64,000 nucleotides of DNA from Yponomeuta sedellus. Taxonomy: Eukaryota > Arthropoda > Insecta > Lepidoptera > Yponomeutidae. Under the pieces are notes generated by a model. The model was not told where the DNA came from. It searched no databases and was given only the letters and a program-made list of their open reading frames with translations. The translations under genes were made by a program, and so were the position numbers. Every line of letters begins with the position of its first letter. Position 1 is the first letter of the stretch. Positions 1 to 11,880 of this stretch are shown piece after piece. The stretch lies in NCBI GenBank assembly GCA_934045075.1, contig OW203721.1, forward strand, positions 27,064,181-27,128,180, written 5' to 3'.

Positions 1-215
1 ATTCGTGCCGTTTGGGGTCGAGACACTGGGCCCGTGGGGCCAAGAGGCGCGTTCGCTCTTTAAAGAGTTGTCGACGCGCCTCATCGACGCCACGGGGGAC
101 CGGAGGGCTGGCGCATACCTCAGCCAGAGGATAAGTCTGCCCACCCAACGGGGGAATGTTGCCAGCACTCTGGGTTCCCTGCCGAGGGACACCGACCTGG
201 GGCAAGTGTTTTATT
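1..215 (+). pseudogene. Fragment of a repeated retroelement-like ORF, cut by the window edge
   Basis: A frame stays open from the left edge to about position 210, then runs into AT-rich sequence and a stop at 235. The peptide contains an ETLGPWGQEA motif, then an ATGDRRAGAYLSQRISLPTQRGN segment-type pattern (Arg/Gly-rich, about residues 30-50). I have seen this style of C-terminal tail on repetitive insect reverse-transcriptase-like ORFs, but no catalytic motif lies in the window. The call rests on resemblance only. It could also be the end of another repetitive ORF. Confidence 0.35.
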
Positions 216-299
216 TGTACATCATAGGTATTTGATTTTTTCATTAAGCGTCCAGTATTTATTCCGTGCTTATGTCAGTTTTCTTTCTACTTCTTTGGT

Positions 300-760
300 G
301 GCCCAGTTTGCAAAAGATGTGTTTCAACCAAAATACACGTACTCTTCAACGTACTCGTATGTACCGAATGTCTTTTTGTTTACTGTAGTTAGTATTGGTT
401 CTCTTTTACTCAAAAGGCACGTCTTATCAGCGTTCATTTGTAATCCTTCTTTATATAACGTTTTGAGCACATAAAAAAATGTGCTGAAGACTTTCGTATG
501 TCTCACTTAATATAACAATTTCATCAGTAAGTCTGAGGTGATTCAAATATTTCAGATTACTATGTATTCGAAACGAATCCCATTGCAGGTTTTTGAATCC
601 TGCTTGTAAATATTATGTAAAAATTTGCTAAAATGTGATCTCCTTGCCCTACTCCTCTTTTAATGGGAAATGTTTTTTTCCTTTTCTCTCGGTTTGTGAT
701 CTGTGTGATTTTGTGGACGGTGTTTGAATAGTCCACAAACGCAAAGTATTTCGAATAACT
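300..760 (-). pseudogene. Degenerate RTE-clade reverse transcriptase fragment
   Basis: Read on the minus strand, the pieces follow the order of an RTE-type reverse transcriptase. There is an AFVDYS-like motif A remnant near 740, a KRGVGQGD motif near 650, a degraded LNHLRLTDEIVILSE (normally LRFADDIVL) near 530, and an EYVEEYVYFG segment near 325. They lie in different frames, and the catalytic FADD is degraded to LTDE, so the copy is dead. Family assignment comes from motif order, not a search. Confidence 0.7.
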
Positions 761-1298
761 TATAAAAGGAAAATTTTGTAGAAATTATAAATTGGTAATT
801 ACTGTCATGTAGTCGTTTAGAGTAAATAAAAAACCTGTTATGTAACGGGACCTTACCACGCGAAGCTCGACTACTAAATTGCCAGTTTTTCAGAAGCTGT
901 TCTTTGTGTGTCTTTTTTCAATTAAATCGACAATTAGATTATTTTCAACTAAGACTTTCGTAAGTACTGCACATTATATTTTTGACTCAAGTTATTTAAT
1001 CCGGAATAAAGTTTATACATTATTATATTCTGTTATTTGGAAGTAGAACTTAAAGTAAAAGTTTTGCCTCTATTGATAAAATAACACTGTCCGATTGTTA
1101 TTGATTGTATCGAATACCCACTTGATAAAAAAAAATATATTTGGAACTTTATGTCAAACCTTAAGTCAAAACTCAAATACCATTATTTTGTGTAGTGATG
1201 CTTCGGTAAACCTTCCTAGCCTTTTGGGCGTAGTTTGCAATTGTATGTTCGTGCAGGTATGACTGTGAGTGTGAGCTCCTCCACCAGGAGGAGCCCCG
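761..1298. other. AT-rich stretch downstream of transporter gene 1
   Basis: No coding frame of substance is visible. It should contain the 3' UTR of gene 1, whose stop is at 1299-1301 on the minus strand. I could not pick a convincing polyadenylation signal. Confidence 0.5.
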
Positions 1299-1552
1299 CT
1301 AGCCGTCCTGCCGGGGCGGCGTCGAGTAGAAGGAGCGCACGATGGCGAGCAGCGCCGTGTAGGTGCCGAGCACGAGCCCCAGCAGCCCCACGAGGAAGAT
1401 GGCGGCGTCGCGCGCCAGCCGCAGCGGCGGCGGCGGCCAGTGCGCCAGCGCGTCCAGCGCCGCCGGGAAGCACACGCCCAGCGCCGACAGGCACAGCGCG
1501 CCGAACAGCGAGATGAACAGCCCCAGCCGCGGCACCGCCGCCGCCACCACGA
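1299..1552 (-). CDS. Gene 1 coding exon 7 (C-terminus)
   Basis: Residues 401-484 and the TAG stop. Encodes the last membrane segments (RLGLFISLFGALCLSALG and AAIFLVGLLGLVLGTYTALL) and the end SFYSTPPRQDG. The acceptor GTGGCAG|TC is at the same phase-1 position as in gene 2. Confidence 0.88.
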
Positions 1553-4500
1553 CTGCCACACACAACGCGCCACACGCTTTACTATCGTCGACCGGCACCG
1601 CCGGCAGTGCGACGCGCACCACTACATATCGTTTTTGTCGGCTCACGAACCGACTGCTTAGAATACTAACACGAAATAATGTGTTGTAATGAGAAAGCTA
1701 TTATGCTATTAAAACATGTTTTAAGCGTAAATTAGCACTGACAGGTGAGCAGGCAGAGCGCGAGGCGCAGCGCGTACTCAGCGCGCAGCAGGTGTCGCGG
1801 CGGGGGGGGCGGGTCGCGCGCCAGCAGCCGCGGCCGCAGGTAGCCGCGCCACAGCACGTCCACGGGCACGTAGCACTGCAGCCCGTACGACACGAAGATG
1901 GCCGCCACCAGCAGCCCCAGCACCGCGCGCGCCAGCCTGCGCGCGAACAACCAACACTCGCTCAATGCACGTCATTTGGACTGCTCCTTAATACTCGTTA
2001 CTAAAACTCCTCTTCGGAATAAGACTCAGGTCTATCTGAAAAACCTTCTCACTGTGTACTGGATAATTTTTCAACTGGTGCATATAGTATAATTTTGTTA
2101 GACAAAAGGCGAAAATTATTTAGCACGGGTGTATTTCTATTATTCTAAAAGTCGCAAAAACTCTACTAGTTATTAGGAGTTATTTACAAAAAGTTATTGA
2201 AATACGCGAGGGTACTAAAAATACCACATCTACAAACGTGATTATTAACATTTTTGGGTTCTGCACATAAGTATGCAAAAGGGACGTTATCGGTACGAAT
2301 TTATACATGAGAAATTATAACATATTGTTGACAGCAAGTGCAGAAGACGTGAACGTATTTATAACCATTTATTTTAATTTTGCTCTATCACAAAAACAGC
2401 AATCCATGCAAGTTTAGCACTTGATGCATTTAAAATTCAATGCTTGATGTGACTATGAGGAGTCCGTAGAGTTAAATAAATAACTACCACACTAAACAAT
2501 CACTTGTCTTGGTCCCAGGATATCCTAAGCTTTGGTAACCAGGCAAGGACATCACAGACCTATATACGAAAAAAAAATTGTCGACACCCAGTGGAAACCG
2601 AATCCACGACCTCCTGCACGACAATCAAACGTAAGACCGCTGGACCAACGAACCAGTCAAATAATAAACCCGGGCATTGTGTAAGTGGAAATCCCGCTGC
2701 GGGTCACGCTTCTGATTAATGGTACGGAGCTGTCAGCGCGCGGGTCCGACTCGCACTTGGTGCGTTTTGTTAATTCATCAGCGATTGAAATCAGTTGAAA
2801 ATGCCTATGAGTATATTGCCCTACCTAAAACAATTTATCTCATTCAAGCAGAGAGTGAGGCATATTTTTCAATTGATTTCAATTGGTGGCGTCCGTTGAC
2901 ACGTTGTGATAACTGAACCGCGGTGGCCATACATGACCTTACGTAGCAAATGGCTTATAGTACTACAATATTAGTGTCGTATAACAGTTCCGGTATCTAA
3001 ACATTTGTGCATGCTCCAAATAAACTTATAAGAAAAACGTTAGTCGCCGTGCTTGTTGACAGGTTCACTAAGTAGGAAATGGAGCGAGTCGAGGGCGCGG
3101 GCGTACCGCTACTTATCTCATTGAACAGCCGTGACATTCATGTAATGGGTACACTTATATCATACACTGCGCATGCGCAGACAAAAATACGGGCATCTTT
3201 CCACGCTAGCGTTAACTTGTCTTCGTGAAATATCGAATAATTGTGACTTCTCATACAACAATTTGGCACCCTCAAATAAATTAATACTCGTATTACTACA
3301 ATTCTACAAATAAAACCACACCTAAAGTCGTTTCAGAGTTTAAACGGGACAAATCGCGATTATTATTTCCTTATTTACCTTATTTCCCGACGTTCCGGAC
3401 TTTTGAGACTTTATCGTTACCCAGCTTCAGTCAGAGGTGGGGTCAGCTTTCCTTATTTTTTATCTCCACTTCACCGTATTCATGACATACTGTACCAAGG
3501 CCTGGTTAATTTGTATATCTATACCAAATTTCAGCTTTCTAGTACTTGTGTCTGTGCTAAGCCGTAAAATGACAGAAGGCCGGTTATTAGACTTTTTTCT
3601 TCCCGGGAAACAAAAATGATTAGCATTTTAGCAAATAGGCTTTGTTTTCAAAGTAGATACATACGAGTACATAGACTCCTTCTCGCAAGCAAATAGATAC
3701 TTCGAACCATTCCCAGAATACCAATACTTTATGTTTTCTGTTTTTATTTTCTTTCTACCATCGTAATAGGATCGTTCGATCGGGATGTTCCCGGGTTATA
3801 TAATTATATATAGCCAAGACAACAGGGAAGAGAACACAATACGTCCGGAGCCAACCAACCGCGGGTTTCCTCACGATATTTTCATTAGCGTGTGTCATTA
3901 CTACTACAAATTCGTAGTTGTACGTAACTTTTAAATTAAACTAAGACAATTCAATTCAATTTCAACGCAAAAAAAAATACGTTCTGCTTGCTGAATGTCA
4001 ATGGACAATTTAAATTGTAAGCCGATGCGCCCGTATTGTAGTGGAGAGAAAATGGCAAAAGGAAAAAAAACTCTACTCTGACCATCTTTTCTCAAGTCAT
4101 CTTAAACCAAATACATCAATTGCCACCTAGACCTAATTATGATAATATTTCACGATTGATTGCCATCAATAACTTTAAATACCACAGCATTAGTTAAATG
4201 TATAACAAAAGCGGGGAAAATACAAGTGCTCTGGCCAGACACACGAGCAGCACGTCATTATCCGTCATTATCAGTCAAAAAGTCGCACTGGGAATCGATC
4301 CTGGATCTCCCGCTTTCGAGTCCATAGTTCTACGCACTGGCCTACCACCGCCTACCATGGCGAAAGTTGGTAAATAAGCATTTTTATTTAAAACACTGGA
4401 TTTGAAAATGTATCATCTGCAATATTGGTAAAAGTGCCAAGACGGGGTCTAAATATTGTGATCTAATAAGAACCAAACCTACAAAAATACGAAATGACTG

Positions 4501-7500
4501 TAATTGTAATGAAAATGGAAATGTAAATAATAATCACGATAGTAGAAGATGGACAAAATAGTGGTATTAGACTACCTACCGACTATGTAGAAAATTCAAG
4601 AAAAAAAAAAACTACAATCCTAAATTACTAGAATTCTGGAGATAGCACAAGGTTTCTACTTTCACGTAAATTAAGTTTAAATAATTTTCTAACTAACAAA
4701 CTAAACTAAAACTTTGGTAAGCACTACACATTATTATTTATTACTAGAAAGAAGTATCCTATATTTTTTTCTTGTAATAATTGTAACAATAAGTCATTGT
4801 AATTCAGATAATAAATAAGTGGATGGGAAATTTGATTAGTAACATGCAATCACAACGAAATATTTTTTCTCTACCTTCCTAACTAAACGCAGTTGACACT
4901 CGGGTGTACTCGTCTACTGTGTCAAAGAATAGTCTTTCAGTTTATGCAATTAAAATGAACACTTCCGCAAATCCGGTCTCAGTAAACACTGGGGCGTCAA
5001 CTTCTCTATCTTTGTCATTTCTTGATTGATTTAAGTGATTCAAAAAATAGTATGCTTTCTGTCAGTCTGAATGTTCCATATTATGAATGAAGGTAATAGA
5101 AAGATAGTTGTGGTAGCAACGGGACAGAAACGCCCGCTACTCATTCGGGAAATAACTTTTTTTCTAAGTTACGTGTAGTGTGAAGTTACAAAAGCAATAC
5201 CACTCCAACGGGCAAGGAAAACCTCATGAGCAAACCTGAGTGTCAGGGGTGTTCAAATACCTTAGCCCTTGCCAAGCTTTTTCTATGAAAAATTTTTAGT
5301 CTTTCTATGAAAAAAAGCCCTCTGGGCTGTTTAAAGAAAGACCTGCTCTGTATGTATAGCTGAGGATTTTAAGACCATTGGGAATTTAGGTTATTTCTGT
5401 GACCTTCATAGCAACATCAAGGTCTGCTAACCAACTAGGTATACAATAGTTCGATGTATCTATAATTACCATATTCCCTGCAGTTTGTTACTTTAGGATT
5501 CACGAATATTATGATCACTTTTATAAACTTTTTTAACCGAGAACAGGAAGACGGTCAGTGAGCATACCAGCAGCCCGAATATCGGATGATGTCGATGATT
5601 CGGTGAGGGTCCCTGGATGTGGCTGACTAGAGATCGTAAGAGATGGAATTGAGGGATAAAGCTTATGCCCAGCTGTGGGTAGCAGTGGGCTGATAATGAT
5701 GAAGATGACGATTAACTTTTTTGGGTTTCGTTAAAACCTTGTTTTAACTAATTACGATGAGGGTCGGTAAGATAGATTTTGCGGATAATTCGTCTTTACC
5801 GTCATAAGACCCGCTGAAGGTGAACTTTGGACTGCCAATTGATGTCGTCATTCAAATTTTACTAGCCCAGACCTCGGGTATGGGCTCACCCGCTTGCGAG
5901 ATGTCTTTTAAGTCCTCACGAGTGCATGCGTGTGAGATGTCTCTTTGAATGAATGCTTCGCAAAACGATGGACCAACTGATAGTACACCGGTACCGATTC
6001 TGCTCAGTTGACTTGTCCCGCATTACCTGGAATGTGTAGTACCGCGGGTAGACTCACAGTTCGTCCTGCGGCAGGTCGAGGGTGACGGAGTCGGAGCAGC
6101 GCGCGCCGCACGCCGAGTAGCCGAGCGCGCCCGTGACCACGTACAGCGCCACGATGAGCGCCATGCCCACGTTGAGCACGCCGCACGCGCCGCCGAACGC
6201 CGCCGGCGTCTTCATGTTGTTCTCGAGCGCGATCACCTGCCGCCGAGGACCACATACAGCTTTAAACCTACTACGTGTAAACGGGTTGTTCCACTAATCC
6301 CCATTGAAAATCCCCATTGATGGGGATTTGCGCCTTCGTACATAAGGCTAGGGGACCATACAATATAGTGATCTTGAGAGAGAGAGAGCTTTTTGTGCAC
6401 CAATACTTTGTTTTCAAACTAAAAGTTTACGTAGCAATGAATGTATGAAATTTATTTTTCTGCATGAACTACGGAAAATTCACTTACGTGGCTTGTGTTG
6501 TATGCAATCTGTTGTTTGCTTACAACACTATCTATTCATTATTCTTGTTATTTTTTTAACAAAGTTACAACCATAAAATTGCGTACCATTTATATTGCGT
6601 AGCGGCGTCTACTTTTTGATTTGCGGGCTAATCAACTTTGCAATATATCATCGATTTGTCATAGTAACCTATGACTTTTAGTTCTAAAAAACAATTCTAT
6701 AAGAATGAAGTAACGTAACTTTTTATTTGTATAATTTGTTTAAATTTATAAAATAGATTTCTCGCAAACGTCGCTCGTCTAGTGTCTGTGTTAGTCCGCA
6801 GGCAGGCCAGCGTCGCGCGGCGCAGCCTGCTGGTGATATGGATGCACGGGTACGCACCACGCCGACGGCGGTGAGCGCGAAGAGCGTGGTGCCGAAGAAG
6901 AGCGGGAAGGCGGCGGGCTCGCCCCACAGCTGCAGGTCGGGCGCGCGCGCGCCGCGCGACACATAGTACAGGATGGCGGCCAGCCCCGCCAGCGTGGCCG
7001 CGTTGGCCGCCGTCGACCACGGCGCCAGCCGCTTCAGGTCGCGGATCAGGTTGAACACTAGCAGCGGGCCCAGCGCCACCACCATCCACAGCTCCACGCT
7101 CATCTCGTACACCGGGTCCACGAGCTGCACGCACGATACCACTGCTTTCGACTCTCTTACAACGTAATATTATAAGCGTCGTCATTAGGCTCTACGAATG
7201 ATGTTTTGAGCCATCAAGTTAACTGTTAGAAAACATTAGAAAAGAAAAATTTGACAGTAATACTTAGTCCTTATTGGTTTTTATTGTTGAAAAATATTGT
7301 ATTTGGATGAATAAAGAAATATATCGATAATTATATAGGTAATAACGTAGAGTAAAGCGAAAGTGATAAAAAAATACCCGTGGGAATCCTCGAAAGTCCT
7401 AGATGCAGAGAAGCCCCAGCGAAGCTATCATCATGAATGTTTCATTATCATGCACAGTTAATTAGTTAATACTACATAATGTAAGTCATATTTATTACAA

Positions 7501-8598
7501 GTTTCAAATTTTGTTAACTTTTTTTTTAATCAGCTGGATAGGACAAACACATTTGTTGTATCTACTAGAATCGGACGATCTGGAGAGAAGACGCTCACTT
7601 GTTTCAAGTTGGTGGCGATGAAGACGATGTAGACGCAGCAGATGCCGAGCTGGTAGACGACGAGGAAGACGTCGACGAGCGGCGCGGCGGCTTGCGCGAG
7701 CGGGCGCAGCGGCGCGGGGCCCGCGAGCAGCGCGGCGCGCATGGCCGCCGGGTAAGACAGCAGCGGCACGCGCCGCCGCCGGCACAGCGCGTGCTGCGCG
7801 CGCACCAGCAGCGACAGGCAGTACGTCACCAGCGCGCCCGTCGCCAGCGTGCCCGCCACGCCCGGCACCAGCCCCGCGTGCGCGAACGCCTGCGGCATCG
7901 CCAGGATGCCCGTGCCCAGCGAGCACTTCAGCAGGTGCACCAGCGTCTCGAAGTTGCTGCACACACGCACGGGATGCTATCAACCGTATGCCCTGCTAAG
8001 ACGATGGGGCGATAGTACGATGTGCATAGTGTGGCTGCGCACTTGGTGGCGTTGGGCACGTCGCGGTGCTGGTGCGGGTCGTAGTCTTCCTCCGGCTGCG
8101 GCGCACCGCCCGGCCGCGCGCCGCCCTCCTCGGCCCTGGGGGCATCCGGATACTGTACTCGGATCACTGCGATACTAATATCTTTAATATTAAGTATTAT
8201 AGTTGGTATTATTTCACCGGCTAAAATATTAAGAGAAAGAAAGGAAGAAAATTTATTTATTTAAAGACACAGTGCTCAAAACAAAACACATACACAAAAC
8301 CATTACAAAATGCATACAAACCGCTAAAAAATAAATAAACTGTACAAAACGAAAACCATATCGCGATTGTATATTGGGTATACTTTACCTAATAAAAAAT
8401 CGCATACATGAACTGCATGCTTCACTTCCCTAACAATACCTCGTTGGCCTTTACGTTGTCTCTAACAAATTCTCTCACCACTTCTAGTGAGCAGCTCAAG
8501 GTGGTCGTGTAAAAAAGAAAGACTCACTTGTGGTCGTCGAGCGAGAGCCCCAGGGCGTCGGGCAGCTTCGCCCGCTCCTTGTCCTGCGCGCACTCCAT
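1299..8598 (-). CDS. Transporter gene 1: SLC36/PAT-like proton-coupled amino-acid transporter (7 coding exons)
   Basis: Multi-pass membrane protein expected to move small neutral amino acids together with protons across the plasma or lysosomal membrane (family knowledge). Exons on the minus strand are 8598-8528, 8174-8043, 7956-7599, 7124-6858, 6236-6058, 1936-1743 and 1552-1299. They sum to 1455 nt, or 484 aa plus TAG, normal for the PAT family (about 450-500 aa). Every phase matches and every border is GT/AG. The ATG at 8598 has an in-frame TGA directly before it. The N-terminus (1-67) is hydrophilic with an EDYDPHQH stretch. TM1 carries the hallmark GTGILAMP (82-89). Further hydrophobic segments run to the C-terminus, including LGLFISLFGALCLSALG in the last exon. 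A parallel paralog lies at 16,892-24,466. The exon 2 acceptor is the least certain border. Substrate cannot be told from sequence. Confidence 0.88.
1743..1936 (-). CDS. Gene 1 coding exon 6
   Basis: Residues 336-401, including VLGLLVAAIFVSYGLQCYVP and LLRAEYALRLALCLLT. Acceptor GCGCAG|G, donor CACCT|GTCAGT (phase 1, with C at donor +3 rather than the usual A or G). The corresponding part of gene 2 is fused to the previous exon. Confidence 0.82.
2570..2660 (-). repeat. tRNA-derived SINE head
   Basis: On the minus strand there is an A-box-like TTGGTCCAGCGG near 2640 and a B-box-like GGTCGTGGATTCGG near 2600, spaced as in a tRNA promoter. There is no acceptor stem pairing, so this is a SINE head and not a tRNA gene. 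Confidence 0.5.
4240..4365 (-). repeat. tRNA-derived SINE
   Basis: On the minus strand GGTAGGCCAGTGCG (A-box-like, near 4355) is followed by a GGATCGATTCC B-box-like motif near 4310. The layout is tRNA-like but the arms are not complementary. Confidence 0.55.
5560..5715 (+). repeat. 3' end of an RTE-type LINE
   Basis: Ends with an AGCAGTGGGCTGATAATGAT motif followed by GATGA-like units. This is the 3'-terminal style of common lepidopteran RTE copies (phrase near a 'cagcagtgg' box, then a GATGAT microsatellite). Only the tail is present. Confidence 0.5.
6058..6236 (-). CDS. Gene 1 coding exon 5
   Basis: Residues 277-336, VIALENNMKTPAAFGG onward, the conserved ENxMK-P box of PAT proteins. Acceptor CGGCAG|GTG, donor GAACT|GTGAGT (phase 2). 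Gene 2 has ILALEYSMAEP at the same place. Confidence 0.9.
6237..6857 (-). other. Gene 1 intron of 0.6 kb
   Basis: AT-rich, with a short GA microsatellite near 6377. No other feature seen. Confidence 0.6.
6858..7124 (-). CDS. Gene 1 coding exon 4
   Basis: Residues 188-276, starting LVDPVYEMSVELWMVVALG and ending FGTTLFALTAVGV. Contains two or three hydrophobic segments around LLVFNLIRDLKRLAPWSTAA. The acceptor is GTGCAG|C and the donor GTG|GTGCGT, both phase 0. Confidence 0.88.
7125..7598 (-). other. Gene 1 intron of 0.47 kb
   Basis: AT-rich, nothing recognisable. Confidence 0.6.
7599..7956 (-). CDS. Gene 1 coding exon 3 (TM1 region)
   Basis: Residues 68-187, from NFETLVHLLKCSLGTGILAM to YIVFIATNLKQ. 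It holds the TM1 substrate-site motif and the next two or three membrane segments. Borders are CAG|C and CAA|GTGAGC. In gene 2 the same region is split into three exons. Confidence 0.9.
8043..8174 (-). CDS. Gene 1 coding exon 2 (hydrophilic N-terminus)
   Basis: Residues 24-68, including PEEDYDPHQHRDVPNAT, aligned with EFDPHQYRRIDKPTS of gene 2. The donor is ACCAA|GTGCGC (phase 2). Two AG acceptors are possible. The one at 8175-8176 keeps the phase from exon 1, while the stronger-looking CAG at 8167-8169 would break it. The acceptor lacks a good pyrimidine tract. Confidence 0.7.
8528..8598 (-). CDS. Gene 1 coding exon 1 (start codon)
   Basis: Encodes residues 1-24, beginning MECAQDKERAKLPDALG. 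The donor is CACAA|GTGAGT (phase 2). A TGA stop immediately precedes the ATG in frame, so translation cannot start further upstream within this exon. Confidence 0.8.
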
Positions 8599-9289
8599 TC
8601 AGCCGGCGACTCCCCGCCTGCTGCTGCTGCTGCCTGAGGCTGGCTGCTGCTCGCTGCGAGAGTTCCTGTTCACGAAAATAATGTTTTTCCTATTTATATT
8701 ATTCCAAAGAATATTTATGATAGAGTAGAATTTGTCAGTTTCACTCGTCCGACCACAATATGTTCCAATTTTCGACGCAGAAAAGAAAAACATATTTAAA
8801 TGACCGGACCGTGCGGCACTTTTGATTCAGATTCACCACAAATATTCGGAATATTCGCTACGGCAGACGCTGCGCTGGCATTTATGGCTGACATTGAAAA
8901 TGAACAGACGTTATTTATTATATGAATATTTGTTTCGATGTGGCATGCATATACCATAGACTTTATATAGATTTGCTGCAATTTCTGAGTCGGAACACAG
9001 GAATTCAAACCGGACACCGATGAGGCCGGCCTGACCCAACGCGCAGCAGATAGGGGCCGGCGTGGAATAATTCACAACTAGCAAAATTAGACCACAATGC
9101 TACTCATGGAGAAACTATGAAACTCACGCCCGCATCCCGGAGGGCTAACGGTAATTAACGTAACGTAATAATAACTAATAACAAATATACAGTGAGGGGT
9201 ATCACGTGACGAATAGAGCCAACCGGGCGAATAACTATGCTACGCAATGAATCCATGAATGTCGCAAGCCTTAAAATTCAGAGGTAATA
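8599..9289. other. Upstream flank of gene 1 coding start
   Basis: No coding signal. The sequence is AT-rich and probably includes 5' UTR or an upstream intron of gene 1. Confidence 0.4.
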
Positions 9290-9415
9290 AGATGATAGAG
9301 CGCGGCGAACGCCGAGCACCTGGCGACGGCGGTGGCGGCGGCGGCGGCGGCGCGTGCTGGCGCGGCGGCGGCTGGGAGCGACTGGCGGCGGCGGCCACAC
9401 CGCGCTCCCAACAAT
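9290..9415. promoter_or_regulatory. GC-rich, GGC-repeat stretch upstream of gene 1
   Basis: A sharp GC-rich island with repeated GGCGGCGGC units, in an AT-rich background, 0.7 kb before the gene 1 start codon. It could be a promoter or 5' UTR exon, but no TATA, initiator or splice signal decides this. Confidence 0.25.
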
Positions 9416-9979
9416 AACCTAATTCCTTCCTATTTCGTAACCCTATTGGAAGACCTCACGACAAATAGACTATTTATAGAAACACTTACATATGTACTTT
9501 AACTATCATTGTAATTGTAGTTGAATGGTACTGATGTGCATCATATCTGTGGCGAACGAGGGACTGTGGTGAATCCGAAAAGGAGGGTAACGTGTCTGGT
9601 ATTTACGTGTGTCCAATTCTATTTTCCCTCAATACTCGTTTTATTTCATTAGCCAATCGTTAGATTTCGACAAATGAGATCTCAATCAATTTGGCGTATT
9701 TGCGGTAGTGTCATAGGCTATGTGATATTAGCATAGATCAAACGGAAATGTAAAATAAAAGAGAAAAATAATACTGAAATACCAAAAACTAACAAACTCA
9801 AAAATTGCGATGTAACTTTACATAAGTAAATGTAAAAGTGCCTGCTTAATGCAAAAAGCATTCTCTTCCAGCAAACCTTTGGTGTTGAAGAGACTGGCTA
9901 AAGGTGGTGCAGGAAACGCCGCTAACAGATAAACCGAACAGGTTTCCGAGAGCGACTAGATTGTAAGAAACACTTGTTA

Positions 9980-10500
9980 TTATTCATATTTCACAAAAAA
10001 AAGGTGAAATACAATAATAAACTTACATGAACATAGGGACATACATTAACTTAGACGTAAATAATAAATATTATATTAAACCTACACAAACGATAATACA
10101 TAGATAAATATATAGACATAATAATTATACGTACACACACAATGAAGACTAATCACGATTACTTACAATTGGTGATTAGTAAAATACTACCTATTCTGCA
10201 GATCAAGGTAGAAGTTGGTAACATTCTTTTGAAAATCTCTAGGGTTGAAGCCTGACGAGTGTCCAGAGGCAGACTGTTCCACGAGTGAATCGCAGTCACG
10301 GTAAAACAGCTAGAATAACCCGCCGCTTGCTCTGCCGTCGGGTTGTTCTTTATGTTTTACTTGTAATAGTACTAACATCTTTTTCGTCGTGTTCTTATGA
10401 CTAAAGGGTGTCACTTGTGGGGCAGCTTCCAGCACCAATGCTCTCCGCTGTTCGTTCGTAATATGGGCCAGACAGATGTATGGCTGCTTGAAGGGTTCCT
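9980..10500 (-). pseudogene. 3' end of a degenerate LINE (ORF2 tail plus 3' UTR)
   Basis: A minus-strand frame around 10,330-10,200 reads SSCFTVTAIHSWNSLPLDTR then a STLEIFKRML-type end, the RLWNSLP / FKR tail typical of jockey- and CR1-like ORF2 proteins. AT-rich sequence down to an A-rich stretch near 9,995 would be the 3' UTR. Confidence 0.5.
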
Positions 10501-10599
10501 CCCGAAGCTTTATTAATAGTTGAGTGTAGGACGTGCCAGAGATTTTTTCCTGAGTGAGAGATGACGGAGATGGTTCTGTAATTCTCAGTCAGCCTTTCT

Positions 10600-11880
10600 T
10601 GTGTAACGGTACTACGATTGACTCGTCCAATCCGCTGGCCGTTGACCAGTTCTCCAGACTTTTTGCGAATAGCTTGTAAATTCGCTGTGGCTTCAGCCTC
10701 TATATTCTATAGCATTTGCGCAGTAATGCTGTCGCTACCACATGCTTGTTCTTCAACTTCATTAGATCTGCCTCCATTTCTTCGAGCAGGATATTTGGTA
10801 CCGAGTACCTCCTCTTTGTCCAATAAGGGCGCCCCCTTTTCGATGGTCCCATGCTTTGGCTGAAATTCCTTGGCGAGTATTTTTACTTTTTTAAACATGT
10901 CTCATGAGTATCCGAATAATCCATTTCCACTCTTTCATCGCTGTATAGCTGTCTACAGGTAGCTCCTCTATCTTTCGAGTACCTCCTCTTTGTCCAATAA
11001 GGGCGCCCCCTTTTCGATGGTCCCATGCTTAGGCTGAAATTCCTTGGCGAGTATTTTTACTTTTTTAAACATGTCTCATGAGTGGACCACGTTATGTATC
11101 TCCACATAGTGGCAGTTGTATTCTTCGTCACTTTTAGTCAAAGTTTAAGCCCTGTTCCTTAAAGGATTTCGTCTGCTTATAAATCGTTCACGTGTCTCAT
11201 ATACTCTGCTCTTGGCACAGTAGTCTCATTTTTGGTTGCAGCTTGCTACATCTGGGATGTATCCTTAAGATTGACTCAGGTCTTATGACATCGTCGCAGA
11301 CACGCAGGTACATTTAGCTTTACTGGGTTGTTGAGGGTACCTCTTTTTGTCTTCTTTGGACGGATATTAAATTATCAGTCAGTAGTTCGATCATTGCCGT
11401 AAATTGCCCTGGCCTCGAATTTCTGGCTGATATAGATGACCTCCATCTTTGGTCTATCAGAACAAAGTAGATTTGGTTTCTGTGAAGTCCATTGGTTGAG
11501 ATCCAGGTGTAAACTCTTATCGGGTGTTGTTGGAACCAGTTGTTTATGTTCAAAAGTTCATGTTCTGTCGGTTTTTGTTTTAAGTTCAAATCTGTTTTTC
11601 ATATTTTACAATTAACATCGCCAAGTGTTAATACTGGCTCCTTCTTAGGAATATCTTGGTCTGTTTTGTTTAGTACGCCATAAAACTCAAAGATCTCTTC
11701 TTCACTGGATGCACGTGACTGAGCGCGATTAGAGTGACTGAGTATTGATCTGATTCTAATATAATTATGGCAATGGTATGGTACTAATGTGGTACTATAC
11801 GTATCTTGGTAATTTGGATCGGTACGTTTAATATTGTCTAATGGCGATGTGGTGATATACAATGACGCAACCCACACTAT
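10600..11880 (-). pseudogene. Degenerate RTE-clade LINE: endonuclease and start of RT
   Basis: Minus-strand order matches an RTE element. An EEEIFEFYGVLNKTDQDIP helix and LTLGDVNCKI (normally LGDFNAKIG) lie at 11,877-11,599. NQIYFVLIDQRWRSSI lies at 11,460. After a gap, LAKEFQPKHG and DKEEVL come at 10,900, then a GSDSITAQML box (normally G-DGI-AE-L). Frames shift between blocks and stops intervene, so it is dead. It contains a tandem duplication (10,802-10,909 repeated at 10,976-11,083). Confidence 0.7.
10802..11083. repeat. 108-bp direct repeat, 174-bp period
   Basis: 10,802-10,909 and 10,976-11,083 are nearly identical, from CGAGTACCTCCTC to CTCATGAGT. The one difference I see is TTTGG versus TTAGG inside the unit. 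It lies in the dead RTE copy and is probably a local duplication. Confidence 0.85.

Larger units (their letters stand above)
1937..6057 (-). other. Gene 1 intron of 4.1 kb
   Basis: AT-rich with no exon-like GC-rich frame. It contains two tRNA-derived SINE-like pieces (about 2570-2660 and 4240-4365) and the 3' end of an RTE-type element (about 5560-5715). Otherwise I see nothing in it. Confidence 0.7.

Noticed and set aside
2570..2660. Possible tRNA genes (also 4,240-4,365 and 16,275-16,385)
   Set aside because: A- and B-box-like sequences exist but no cloverleaf arms pair, so they are SINE heads.
8165..8169. CAG at 8,167-8,169 as acceptor of gene 1 exon 2
   Set aside because: It would break the reading phase from exon 1; the AG at 8,175-8,176 keeps it.
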